This document shows, one piece after another, positions 1-6,793 of a stretch of 8,263 bases of DNA (its first letter is position 1; each line of letters opens with the position of its first letter). The translations under genes were made by a program, and so were the position numbers. Below the pieces are notes generated by a model, which worked only from the letters and a program-made list of their open reading frames with translations, was not told the DNA's origin and ran no database searches. The stretch is from an uncultured Lachnospiraceae bacterium (GTDB lineage Bacteria > Bacillota > Clostridia > Lachnospirales > Lachnospiraceae), in assembly GCA_902803015.1 (NCBI GenBank), contig CADCOL010000108.1, forward strand, positions 1-8,263, written 5' to 3'.

Positions 1-38
1 TATAAAAGATTGGATGGTTTCCAAATCTGTCTGGACAT
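1..38 (-). CDS. 5' end of a further operon gene, possibly a flavin reductase family protein (partial)
   Basis: Only the first 12 codons lie in the window, reading MSRQIWKPSNLL; the next codon begins TA. An ATG sits 9 nt after an AAGGAG ribosome binding site (48-53) that directly abuts the stop codon of the GH3 gene, so this is very probably a real start and the fourth gene of the operon. No terminator lies between the two genes. The short N-terminus, with its WKP motif followed by hydrophobic residues, resembles the opening of clostridial flavin reductase-like FMN-binding proteins, which often begin with a lysine-rich stretch, WKPG and then a Leu-Tyr pair. That is recollection of a family pattern from twelve residues, so the gene call is fair but the function is weak. 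Confidence 0.45.
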   Translation of the reverse strand, partial: MSRQIWKPSNLL

Positions 39-53
39 AATTGAATACTCCTT

Positions 54-2015
54 TTACTCATACAGAATTTCCTGCGAAATATGATACTCTTCATCCAGTT
101 TCGGAATGCTGACGGGAAGTTTTCCCGTAACGGAAGCATCCTCAAAACAGGAAAGAATCGCCGCAAGAAGATTCGGTGAATATGCGCTTCCCGCACCGCT
201 TTCTTCGGGGACTGCCCGCATAACGCTTGAACAGTATGTAAGCATCACAGCATCCGCTTCGGGAAATCTTGCGGCATCATAAGGAAGCTGACAGGAAATC
301 ACAATGACCGTTTTATTCTCTGCATGACACTGCTCAATGATCTGATCAAATGCCGCCGTGGAGAAACCGTCACCGCTTCCGGGATCTAAGCATGCCTCAT
401 TATATGCTCTGGAAATCAGGATTACATTCTTTGCATCCTTCGCCGCCTTCAGGCACTCTTTTAGATTCTCCTTCGTATTGGCCATCACCGTGATGTTTTC
501 TCTTCCGAGCTTCTGTTTTGCAAGCTCGCCGTAGCCGACTCTGCTTGCACAGCTGTCCGCGAAAAGAATGAGTGTATCTCCGTCCGGATCTCCCAGAGGA
601 AATGCTGCATTCTCATTCTTTACAAGCGTTAAGGATTTCTTTGCAAGTTCCAACGCTTTTTCACGATTTGCATCCGAGCCGGCAACGGATTTTACTTCCG
701 CGATTGCTTCATCCGATACGGTAAAATCTTTTTCATCCAGGATTCCGCGTTTCTCCTTCAGTTTCAGGATTCTTGTCACGGATTCGTCGATGCGCTCCTC
801 GGAAATTTTACCCTCGTTTACCAGTTTTGCGGTTAATTCCACCACACCGTCGGTCTGTTCGAATATATCGGTGTTTACGATAATCGGCAGAATAATCATA
901 TCCGCCCCTGCGTTGATGGTCATGGCAATCACGTCTTCAAACGCAAAATTATCGGTAATCGCACCCATATCCAGCGCATCTGTTACAACAACGCCTTCGA
1001 ATCCCATGTCCGCACGAAGGATATCCGTCAGAATCGCTTTACTCATCGTAGCGGGAATGTAGACTTCTTCGCCCGTGGAAACGGATACGTATTTTTCCTT
1101 TTCAATCTGCGGATACTGAATATGTGCCGTCATAATCATTTCCGCGCCGTTATCGATGGCCGCCTGAAAAGGAATCAGCTCGAAGTTTTTTAAATCCTCA
1201 TAGGATTTGTCAATCAACGGAAATCCGGTATGGCTGTCCGTTCCCGTATCTCCGTGTCCCGGAAAATGCTTCAGGGTGGAAATGATTCCGAAATTCTCAA
1301 GGCCCTTCATAAATGCATTTCCGTACCTTGCCACTACCTCGGGTTTATCCGAGAAAGAACGCACTCCGATTACCGGATTGGTCGCATTATTGTTTACATC
1401 CGCAACCGGTGCAAAATCCGCATTAAAACCGAGCGCCTTTAATTCTTTTCCGTAAATTTCCGCCATTTGCGTGGCTGCATTTTCATCGCCCGTGGCCGCA
1501 ATCGCCATGTTTCCGATTCCGGTGGTTCCGAAACCGATTCGGGATACCGAACCGCCTTCCTGATCCACGCATACAAAAAGCGGAATTTCGCTTCCCTTTT
1601 GATTGGATGCCTGCAGATCCCGGATCAGTTTGTAAGTCTGTTCGGCATCACTGCAGTTTTCCGCAAAAAGAAGTGTTCCGCCGAAATGATTCTTTTTCAG
1701 GCACTGACGGATTTCATCATTTAGCTCCGTGATGTTTGCTTTTTCCGGCATTTCGCCTTCTTCCATCAGTTTCTTTGCTTCTTCCGTTCTTAAATCCTGC
1801 CAGATCCGGAAAGACGGAATCATCATTTGTCCGATTTTTTCCTCAAGCGTCATACTGTTTAAAATCTCCTCCACCCGGTCTTCCTCTGCAGGTTCCGTTA
1901 GCATTACGATTTCGCTCGGGTCATTCCGGGGTTTACGGTTACATCCTGGCATGAGGCCCAGAACCGTAACCAGACACAGACTTAATGCTATTGTTTTTTT
2001 GCAAATTCTATTCAT
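54..2015 (-). CDS. nagZ: NagZ-like GH3 beta-N-acetylhexosaminidase, lipoprotein
   Basis: This is a glycoside hydrolase family 3 enzyme of 653 residues, predicted to remove N-acetylglucosamine from peptidoglycan fragments outside the cell. The N-terminus has a basic stretch, a hydrophobic core and Cys25 in LMPGC, a slightly unusual lipobox because proline is at -2. The TIM-barrel domain spans about residues 45-425. It carries the NagZ signature KHFPGHGDT (249-257) followed by Asp260-Ser-His262, the family's Asp-His acid/base dyad, and the nucleophile motif TDALDM with Asp346. A second alpha/beta domain (about 450-640) follows, as in the Bacillus subtilis lipoprotein NagZ of nearly the same length (about 640 residues). 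The ATG at 2015 overlaps the upstream TGA by one base; a TTG one codon earlier is also possible. As third gene of the regulator-Hpt operon, it is probably made under the same control. Family is near certain; the exact substrate is inferred. Confidence 0.93.
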   Translation of the reverse strand: MNRICKKTIALSLCLVTVLGLMPGCNRKPRNDPSEIVMLTEPAEEDRVEEILNSMTLEEKIGQMMIPSFRIWQDLRTEEAKKLMEEGEMPEKANITELNDEIRQCLKKNHFGGTLLFAENCSDAEQTYKLIRDLQASNQKGSEIPLFVCVDQEGGSVSRIGFGTTGIGNMAIAATGDENAATQMAEIYGKELKALGFNADFAPVADVNNNATNPVIGVRSFSDKPEVVARYGNAFMKGLENFGIISTLKHFPGHGDTGTDSHTGFPLIDKSYEDLKNFELIPFQAAIDNGAEMIMTAHIQYPQIEKEKYVSVSTGEEVYIPATMSKAILTDILRADMGFEGVVVTDALDMGAITDNFAFEDVIAMTINAGADMIILPIIVNTDIFEQTDGVVELTAKLVNEGKISEERIDESVTRILKLKEKRGILDEKDFTVSDEAIAEVKSVAGSDANREKALELAKKSLTLVKNENAAFPLGDPDGDTLILFADSCASRVGYGELAKQKLGRENITVMANTKENLKECLKAAKDAKNVILISRAYNEACLDPGSGDGFSTAAFDQIIEQCHAENKTVIVISCQLPYDAARFPEADAVMLTYCSSVMRAVPEESGAGSAYSPNLLAAILSCFEDASVTGKLPVSIPKLDEEYHISQEILYE

Positions 2016-2353
2016 CAAAAGATTTCCTCCAGAAAACGGCTTCTCGCATCTTTCATCTGAGCAACAAGCCCGCTGTAATCCATTTCCGTCCGTGCGCGAA
2101 GTCCTTCGGTAATCTCGCAGATCGGATCCAGAATCGGCTTTAATGCCAGGTTTGCAAGCACGCCCTTAAGTGCATGTGCCACCTCAAATGCTTCCGCATA
2201 TTTTTTCTCCGCAATCAGATTCTCCAGTTCACCGTACTTGTCATCCTGAATTGCTTTCGTTACCAGATTTAAGTAAAACGCCTCCATGCCCGCGCATCTT
2301 GCAAGCCCTTCCTTCGTATCCGCACCGAGTTCCGTTAACTTTTCAATTGTCAT
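2015..2353 (-). CDS. Stand-alone Hpt (histidine phosphotransfer) domain protein
   Basis: A 112-residue cytoplasmic protein that is essentially one Hpt domain, the four-helix bundle that passes phosphoryl groups between response-regulator receivers in multistep phosphorelays. The phosphoacceptor motif is HALKG, with His60, Lys63 and Gly64, set in a helix followed by the small/hydrophobic stretch VLANLAL. This matches the HxLKGxxxxxG pattern of the family, though Leu/Ala replace the usual final glycine region. I see no kinase, membrane or receiver domain. The start is the ATG at 2353, because AAGGAG lies 7 nt upstream; an in-frame TTG at 2371 overlaps that site and is unlikely. The gene overlaps the end of the response regulator gene by 11 bases and its own stop overlaps the GH3 start. 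The obvious partner is the receiver of the upstream gene, but a hybrid kinase elsewhere must feed the relay. Confidence 0.85.
   Translation of the reverse strand: MTIEKLTELGADTKEGLARCAGMEAFYLNLVTKAIQDDKYGELENLIAEKKYAEAFEVAHALKGVLANLALKPILDPICEITEGLRARTEMDYSGLVAQMKDARSRFLEEIF
2026..2030 (-). promoter_or_regulatory. Ribosome binding site of the GH3 gene
   Basis: GGAGG lies inside the end of the Hpt coding sequence. It is 10 nt from the ATG at 2015 and 7 nt from an in-frame TTG at 2018. The TTG spacing is closer to ideal, but the ATG overlaps the Hpt TGA in a TGATG junction typical of translational coupling. The choice changes the protein by one residue only. Confidence 0.7.
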
Positions 2354-4043
2354 GTCCAATCTCCTTTTCAATCAGTTTTTCGAAATCTTCCGCACACAGA
2401 GGTTTGGAAAAATAGTATCCCTGAATGACATCACATCCCAAATCCTTTAAAACCTCATACTGCTCTTTTAATTCCACGCCTTCCGCCACAACGGTAACAT
2501 TTAAGTATCTGGCAATCTCCATAATGAATTCGACAAGTTTTAATGCACGCTCATCCGAATGAATGTTGCGGACAAATACCATATCGAGTTTCAATACATC
2601 AAACGGCAGATTCGTCAGCATGTTCAGCGAGGAATATCCGGTTCCGAAGTCATCCATCTCAATGCGGAATCCCTTCTCTCTCAGTTCCTTTACGACGCTG
2701 ATGATATTTGCCTGATCATTGGTATACGCGGATTCCGTTACTTCCAGAAGGAAGTTGTGTACATCGATTCCCTCCTCATCGACAATCGCCTGAAACTCTT
2801 CGGCAAGGTTTTCGCTTAACATATCCATACGCGATACATTTACGGATACGGGAATGGATATGCCGTATTCCTTCTTCCATTTTGCAACCTGTTTCGCTGC
2901 ATTTTTCCATACATAACGGTCCACTTTACTGATTAATCCGTTGTCTTCAAAAAGCGGAATAAAGAGACCCGGACTGATCATTCCGAGTTCGGGATGTACC
3001 CATCGGATCAGAGCTTCCGCACTTGCAAGCTTCGGTTCTTCCGACCGGATTGCATACTTCGGTTGGAAGAATACCTTAAATTGTTCTTCTTCCAGCGCCC
3101 TGTCCAGATCATGAATCAGCTTCTCTTCCCGATTCTCTTTTTTACTGATTTCATCATCGTAATACGCTACATGCTCCGTATAGTTTCCTTTGATGCTGTT
3201 GCAGGCAAGATGCGCGTAATCAAGTCTTCTTGCATAATCCGCATTCGCGCTTGCATTCTTATAAATGCCCATGCGGATTCTGGAATCGGAATCCTCCAGA
3301 ATCTCTTTTAATGAATTGCAAATGGCATCATACAGCCTTTGCGCATGGTCATCGGATTTGATGTAAAGATAAAAATTGTCCGCATCAAAACGCGCCGCGA
3401 TACCGTAATAGGCCTGTACATATTTCTTAATGCACCGGCCGATGGTCGCTAAGACCTCATCGCCGATTTCAAGCCCGTGTGTTGCGTTGATTACATGGAA
3501 TCGGTTCACGTTAACCGCAATCATATCCTTTTGATCCTCGGGATAATACTGGTCCACAATCGTTTCGTATTCCAGGAAATATTCGCGGTTGAAAAGATCC
3601 GTTACACTGTCATACTGTGTCGCCGTAATGATGTTCCTGTCTTCATACAGTTGAACGATTCTTCCGATTCTGGCCAGGATTACTTCCGGCACGTCATATG
3701 GTTTGGGGATAAAATCGGCAACCCCCATGTTTAAGCTCTTTACTTCCGCTTCCCTGTCAGACGTTAGAACGATAACCGGAATGTTCTTTAAGACTTCGTC
3801 TTTTTGAAGAATTCCGAAGAATTCGTATCCGTCCATGACAGGCATGCGAAGATCCAGCAAAATGGCGGTCAGCCTTTCTTTCTCGCTTTCTGCGATTTCC
3901 AAAGCCTCTTTGCCGTTTGCGGCAAGCAATACTTCGTAATCCTTTGCAAGAATGTTTTCCAGAAGCATTCTGTTAATTTCTTCATCATCAACAATCAGAA
4001 TCCTTCTTTTCATGTTTAATCTGCTTTTGACAAAATCACTCAT
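2343..4043 (-). CDS. Response regulator with REC, degenerate GGDEF and EAL domains (c-di-GMP phosphodiesterase)
   Basis: A 566-residue soluble regulator predicted to break down c-di-GMP under control of phosphorylation. The receiver domain (about 13-132) has the acidic pocket Asp19-Asp20-Glu21, phosphoacceptor Asp64 in LLDLRMP, Thr94 and Lys114 in PKP. The GGDEF-type domain (about 140-297) is degenerate: the signature reads DADNF (220-224), losing both glycines and the catalytic Glu, so cyclase activity is unlikely. The EAL domain (about 305-562) looks intact: EAL at 343-345, Asn402, Glu434, Asp464-Asp465 in DDFGTG, Lys485, Glu521 in EGVE and Gln541 in QGY. The start at 4043 has AGGAG 7 nt upstream; the inner ATG at 4013 has no such site. 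It is the first gene of an operon with an Hpt protein and a GH3 lipoprotein, which suggests phosphorelay input. The degenerate domain may bind GTP or only serve as a spacer. Confidence 0.93.
   Translation of the reverse strand: MSDFVKSRLNMKRRILIVDDEEINRMLLENILAKDYEVLLAANGKEALEIAESEKERLTAILLDLRMPVMDGYEFFGILQKDEVLKNIPVIVLTSDREAEVKSLNMGVADFIPKPYDVPEVILARIGRIVQLYEDRNIITATQYDSVTDLFNREYFLEYETIVDQYYPEDQKDMIAVNVNRFHVINATHGLEIGDEVLATIGRCIKKYVQAYYGIAARFDADNFYLYIKSDDHAQRLYDAICNSLKEILEDSDSRIRMGIYKNASANADYARRLDYAHLACNSIKGNYTEHVAYYDDEISKKENREEKLIHDLDRALEEEQFKVFFQPKYAIRSEEPKLASAEALIRWVHPELGMISPGLFIPLFEDNGLISKVDRYVWKNAAKQVAKWKKEYGISIPVSVNVSRMDMLSENLAEEFQAIVDEEGIDVHNFLLEVTESAYTNDQANIISVVKELREKGFRIEMDDFGTGYSSLNMLTNLPFDVLKLDMVFVRNIHSDERALKLVEFIMEIARYLNVTVVAEGVELKEQYEVLKDLGCDVIQGYYFSKPLCAEDFEKLIEKEIGHDN
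2361..2366 (-). promoter_or_regulatory. Ribosome binding site that fixes the Hpt start
   Basis: AAGGAG is 7 nt before the ATG at 2353 and lies within the last codons of the upstream regulator gene (a Glu-Lys-Glu stretch). It is the reason for placing the Hpt start at 2353 and not at the TTG at 2371. Confidence 0.8.
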
Positions 4044-4050
4044 GGTTTAT

Positions 4051-4055
4051 CTCCT
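4051..4055 (-). promoter_or_regulatory. Ribosome binding site of the response regulator gene
   Basis: AGGAG is 7 nt from the ATG at 4043. The alternative inner ATG at 4013, just before the receiver domain (MKRRILIVDDEE), has only a poor AAAGCAG upstream, so the longer start is preferred. Confidence 0.75.
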
Positions 4056-4111
4056 ACTTTTGTAGTACATAAGTTTTCCGGTGTCTCAAATAAAGCATCC
4101 GGTCCCCGCCC

Positions 4112-4125
4112 GTATAAACTTATAC
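4112..4125 (-). promoter_or_regulatory. Perfect 14-bp palindrome in the operon leader, possible operator
   Basis: GTATAAGTTTATAC is a perfect inverted repeat with 6-bp arms and a 2-bp centre. It begins two bases downstream of one proposed -10 element and would sit near the transcription start of the regulator-Hpt-GH3 operon. Position and symmetry suit a repressor site, but AT-rich 14-mers can be palindromic by chance and no binding protein is known for it. Confidence 0.3.
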
Positions 4126-4126
4126 A

Positions 4127-4159
4127 GCTATATTTTATCATATTTTGTCGTCAAAACAA
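4127..4159 (-). promoter_or_regulatory. Probable promoter of the regulator-Hpt-GH3 operon
   Basis: Two overlapping sigma-A-like readings exist. One is TTGACG (4154-4149) with 16 bp to TATAGC (4132-4127). The other is TTGTTT (4159-4154) with 16 bp to TAAAAT (4137-4132), preceded by a TGA that makes an extended -10. Both follow the terminator of the upstream protease gene and lie about 85-95 bp before the regulator start. The region is certainly promoter-like and AT-rich, but which pair is used cannot be decided from sequence. Confidence 0.55.
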
Positions 4160-4204
4160 CGAAAAAGCCTCGAATCCTTTGATTTTTCAAAGTCATCGAG
4201 GCTT
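4153..4204 (-). terminator. Rho-independent terminator of the M13 peptidase gene
   Basis: On the minus strand AAGCCTCGA (4204-4196) pairs perfectly with TCGAGGCTT (4173-4165). An inner CTTTG/CAAAG stem closes an A/T loop, with a small symmetric TGA/GAT interior mismatch between the two stems. The T-rich tail TTTCGTTGTTTT follows. It starts 27 bases after the peptidase stop. The plus strand has no T tail, so it acts in one direction. Its tail overlaps the -35 region of the next operon. Confidence 0.85.
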
Positions 4205-4230
4205 ACGGTCGGTTCTTTCGCCGCAGTATT

Positions 4231-6663
4231 TTACCAGATTTTAATTCTGTCTTCGGGAGCCAGATACATCGGATCTCCTTCTTTGATATCGTATGTTTCG
4301 TTAAACTTGTCAAACTGTTGCACTACTGCGTTGATTCTAAGGTATCTTAACGGATGCTCATTCGATATATCGTAGCGTTCCGAGGTTACGGTCACCTGCT
4401 CTTTCCAAAGTTCGGAATGACAGCGGAAATACCTGTCATAATCAAAATCATCGTATTTTTCCGCAATCTTAAGGGTAATGGTCATTCCGCCGATATCTGC
4501 GGCAGCTTCACCCCACACCTTGTTTCCGTCGATTTTTGCATACGGGAACGCATTGATGTTATTAAAGTATGCCGCAATTCTGTCGGCTCTTTCCATAAAC
4601 GCTTCATAGTCTTCCTTCGGAAGCCAGCCGTAAGGATTCTCATCTGTCACCACCATGTTTCCGTCCTTGTCATACTGAATTCCGAGCGGATCAAAACCAT
4701 GTGTTAATTCATGTCCGATTACTTCCCCGAGAAGACCGAGTTTTTCTTCTTTGCTCATATCCCTGCGATAGGTTGTATCGCCGATGAATCCGGACATAAT
4801 AAAGAACTGGTTAAAGCTTCCGTAATAGAACGCATTCTGGACCGTTGACGGAATTTCGGTACGGATATCATATCTCCAGTCCCCCGGAACACGCTTACTT
4901 CCGACAAATCCGGAATTATGCTTAATGGTATTCACAACGATTTTAGCATTGGCATCCAGAAAGGATACGTCCCTGTCAACGGAAAGGTACGAAGCATCAA
5001 TCAGTGTATCCGGCTTAAGAACGGAAAATGTCATGTTGTCAAGTTTCGCCAGTGCCTGCTTCTTTCCCTCTTCGGATAACCATTCTTCGCCCTCCAGAAT
5101 CTCCCGGTAGGTATCCCTGATTTCATTGCACAGTGCCAGGATGTCTTTCTTGTCTTCCTCATCGACAAAATACGTCATATACGCATTTTCTTCCGCAACG
5201 GCAAGAGACTCACGGTTATTTAATACATACGTCTGATAGTCATTATTCATCGCTTCCTTGAACTCTTCGTCGGACTCTTCCCCGCGAAGTATGGTTCCCA
5301 TCATATCCAGATCCAGATAGGTATATGCCTGAAAAGCCGTATGTGTCAGCGCATAGGATTTTAACCTGGAAAGATTCTCTGTTTTGTAGACTTCATCCAG
5401 GTAATCCATATAAAGCGGATAGGTTGCATGAAGAGTCCCTTTTGTTACTCCGTAAGCATTTAACATTTCTTTCAAAGGAAAGTTTTTGCATGCGGATGTA
5501 AAATCGTCAAAGGACTGATATCCGTAGAAAACGCTGTCCTCTTCGTTTTCTCCTTCTTCAAGCCATGCGCGGTCCAAAAGTTCATTCTCCAGAGAGTAGG
5601 ATTCTTCCATAATCTTATCGATTTCATCTTCCTTATAGCCGGCCCCGGCAAGCAATGCTCTGACGGGAAGATCAAAATCCAATCTGGTTTCTTCCACTTC
5701 TTCCGCATCGGAAGTATTGTAATCTCTGGGCAGTATGGAGAAGTCATCTTCGCCGAGATCCAGAACCCAGTATTCGGTATTTTTCACATCAAGAGATGTG
5801 GTAAGTTTCATAAATCTGCAGAAAGGATCTTTCTCCGGGTCGGATAAATACGCGGTCATATCATCCAGAGACTGAATCTTTTCAATCGTTTCAAAATACT
5901 TCTTTACCGGCTCGATTCCGTCCTTGTTTCTTTTCTCCCAGTCGGTTGCGGCATCATAATAATCGCGAAGAATCTGTATGTCCTTGCCCTGATATTTGTC
6001 GCGGTCCAGAAACATTTCTTTCTGTCTGTCTTTGATTTCCTCGGTAAACGTAATAATGTCTTTGGTATCTCCGTAAAAACGCAGATGCGATTCAGCCAGC
6101 CAGTCATAATTGGATGCCAGATAGAAGTCGGTTTTCTCTCCCTTGTTTCCGACCTGGTTTACAACACCGATTAAACTTGCATCCACCCACTGGGTTCCGT
6201 CCACCCAGTTAAGATTTTCGGGATGATTACGGATTTCGTCGATTTTTGCTTTTAATGCTTCATCCGGTTCCTCGTCGAATCCGTCTTTATCATATCTGCA
6301 GATTCTTAATGCGGCACCCGATTCTCCATCATATGCGTATACGGCACTTTTTTCGGTTCCGTTTTCGTCCACGGTAACAAAAAGTTCGGATACCTCATCT
6401 TCATCAAGATCGGATAACGAGTATTTTACATTCGGGCGATATCCGGAAAGAACGATTCCGGAAAGGAACATGATTTCTTCCGCACAGTATTCGTATCCTT
6501 CCACTTTTGAAACGGCAATGCTCTCCGTGAGGATATCATCCGTGGAAACGGACGGATTCTCGGAAGAGCCCTGTTTTTTTGACGATGTACATCCCGCCAG
6601 AAGCGAAAGTACAAGAACTGTGCTTAAAGCGAAGCTCATCCATTTTAAGAACTGCTTTTTCAT
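4231..6663 (-). CDS. M13 family (neprilysin-type) zinc metallopeptidase, lipoprotein
   Basis: An 810-residue surface-anchored peptidase expected to cleave oligopeptides. The signal peptide ends in the lipobox LAGC with Cys25. Catalytic residues are complete: NAFY (610-613) for substrate backbone binding, HELTH (651-655) with two zinc histidines and catalytic Glu652, third ligand Glu719 in GEAAAD with Asp723, and His770 with Arg776 matching the family's transition-state His/Arg pair. The large helical M13 N-terminal domain seems to start near FYLASNYDWL (180-189). Residues about 55-150 are additional and include the acidic loop DLDEDEVSEL (85-94), like the DxDxDGxxEL loops of clostridial exported proteins. 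This makes it longer than the usual 630-700 residues. The C-terminus is IKIW, so the Cys of the common CxxW ending is absent. The start is set by AAGGAG (6673-6678) and the signal peptide; the longer open frame runs into the tRNA gene. Physiological substrate is unknown. Confidence 0.94.
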   Translation of the reverse strand: MKKQFLKWMSFALSTVLVLSLLAGCTSSKKQGSSENPSVSTDDILTESIAVSKVEGYEYCAEEIMFLSGIVLSGYRPNVKYSLSDLDEDEVSELFVTVDENGTEKSAVYAYDGESGAALRICRYDKDGFDEEPDEALKAKIDEIRNHPENLNWVDGTQWVDASLIGVVNQVGNKGEKTDFYLASNYDWLAESHLRFYGDTKDIITFTEEIKDRQKEMFLDRDKYQGKDIQILRDYYDAATDWEKRNKDGIEPVKKYFETIEKIQSLDDMTAYLSDPEKDPFCRFMKLTTSLDVKNTEYWVLDLGEDDFSILPRDYNTSDAEEVEETRLDFDLPVRALLAGAGYKEDEIDKIMEESYSLENELLDRAWLEEGENEEDSVFYGYQSFDDFTSACKNFPLKEMLNAYGVTKGTLHATYPLYMDYLDEVYKTENLSRLKSYALTHTAFQAYTYLDLDMMGTILRGEESDEEFKEAMNNDYQTYVLNNRESLAVAEENAYMTYFVDEEDKKDILALCNEIRDTYREILEGEEWLSEEGKKQALAKLDNMTFSVLKPDTLIDASYLSVDRDVSFLDANAKIVVNTIKHNSGFVGSKRVPGDWRYDIRTEIPSTVQNAFYYGSFNQFFIMSGFIGDTTYRRDMSKEEKLGLLGEVIGHELTHGFDPLGIQYDKDGNMVVTDENPYGWLPKEDYEAFMERADRIAAYFNNINAFPYAKIDGNKVWGEAAADIGGMTITLKIAEKYDDFDYDRYFRCHSELWKEQVTVTSERYDISNEHPLRYLRINAVVQQFDKFNETYDIKEGDPMYLAPEDRIKIW

Positions 6664-6672
6664 GTCATTCTT

Positions 6673-6678
6673 CTCCTT
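6673..6678 (-). promoter_or_regulatory. Ribosome binding site that fixes the M13 peptidase start
   Basis: AAGGAG is 9 nt before the ATG at 6663, which opens the lipoprotein signal peptide MKKQFLKW. It lies only three bases past the T-rich tail of the upstream hairpin, so folding of that hairpin or termination there would directly affect peptidase synthesis. Confidence 0.8.
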
Positions 6679-6680
6679 AG

Positions 6681-6717
6681 AATAATGAAAGCCCCGGAAT
6701 ACATAATCCCGAGGCTT
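6681..6717 (-). terminator. Hairpin after tRNA-Trp: terminator or attenuator before the M13 gene
   Basis: On the minus strand AAGCCTCGG (6717-6709) pairs with CCGGGGCTT (6697-6689), nine pairs with one T-G wobble, around an 11-nt loop. The tail TCATTATT is only moderately T-rich, so termination may be partial. It begins one base after the tRNA discriminator and ends just before the peptidase ribosome binding site. It probably ends most tRNA transcripts while read-through supplies the peptidase mRNA; it may also simply mark the tRNA 3' processing site. Confidence 0.65.
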
Positions 6718-6718
6718 A

Positions 6719-6789
6719 CAGGGGATGAGAGAATCGAACTCCCACCAAAGGTTTTGGAGACCCCTATCATACCATTTGACCAATCCCCT
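6719..6789 (-). tRNA. trnW: tRNA-Trp (anticodon CCA)
   Basis: A 71-nt tRNA folds fully on the minus strand. Acceptor AGGGGAT pairs with ATCCCCT in seven matches. The D stem is GTCA/TGAT with loop AATGGTA containing the GG pair. The anticodon stem is GGGGT/ACCTT with loop CTCCAAA, giving anticodon CCA for Trp codon UGG. The variable region is TGGT. The T stem is GGGAG/CTCTC with loop TTCGATT. The discriminator is G73, as expected for bacterial tRNA-Trp, and the anticodon arm closely resembles Firmicute tRNA-Trp genes. The 3' CCA is not encoded (TAA follows the G), so a nucleotidyltransferase must add it. It lies between the EAL/beta-helix gene and the M13 peptidase gene, with its own promoter upstream. 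Confidence 0.96.
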
Positions 6790-6793
6790 ACAC

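Noticed and set aside
568..1062. Open frame of 164 codons on the plus strand, opposite the GH3 gene
   Set aside because: It is Ser-rich low-complexity translation of the complementary strand, without a ribosome binding site or any family resemblance. The other plus-strand frames (for example 1729-2112 and 6685-7101) are the same kind of shadow.
2354..2371. TTG start giving a 118-residue Hpt protein
   Set aside because: The extra codons overlap the AAGGAG site that properly serves the ATG at 2353, and no ribosome binding site is well placed for the TTG.
4056..4164. c-di-GMP riboswitch in the leader of the regulator operon
   Set aside because: The location and gene content made it worth checking, but I do not find the conserved GEMM-type core or its paired helices; only a palindrome and weak CCGG arms are present.
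5472..5747. Open frame of 91 codons on the minus strand inside the M13 gene
   Set aside because: It is an alternative frame of a well-supported gene, with no start signal and no recognisable motif.
6719..6740. tRNA 3' end as an attachment site of an integrated element
   Set aside because: No integrase or phage gene is visible, the flanking genes look chromosomal, and no second copy of the tRNA 3' end occurs in the window.
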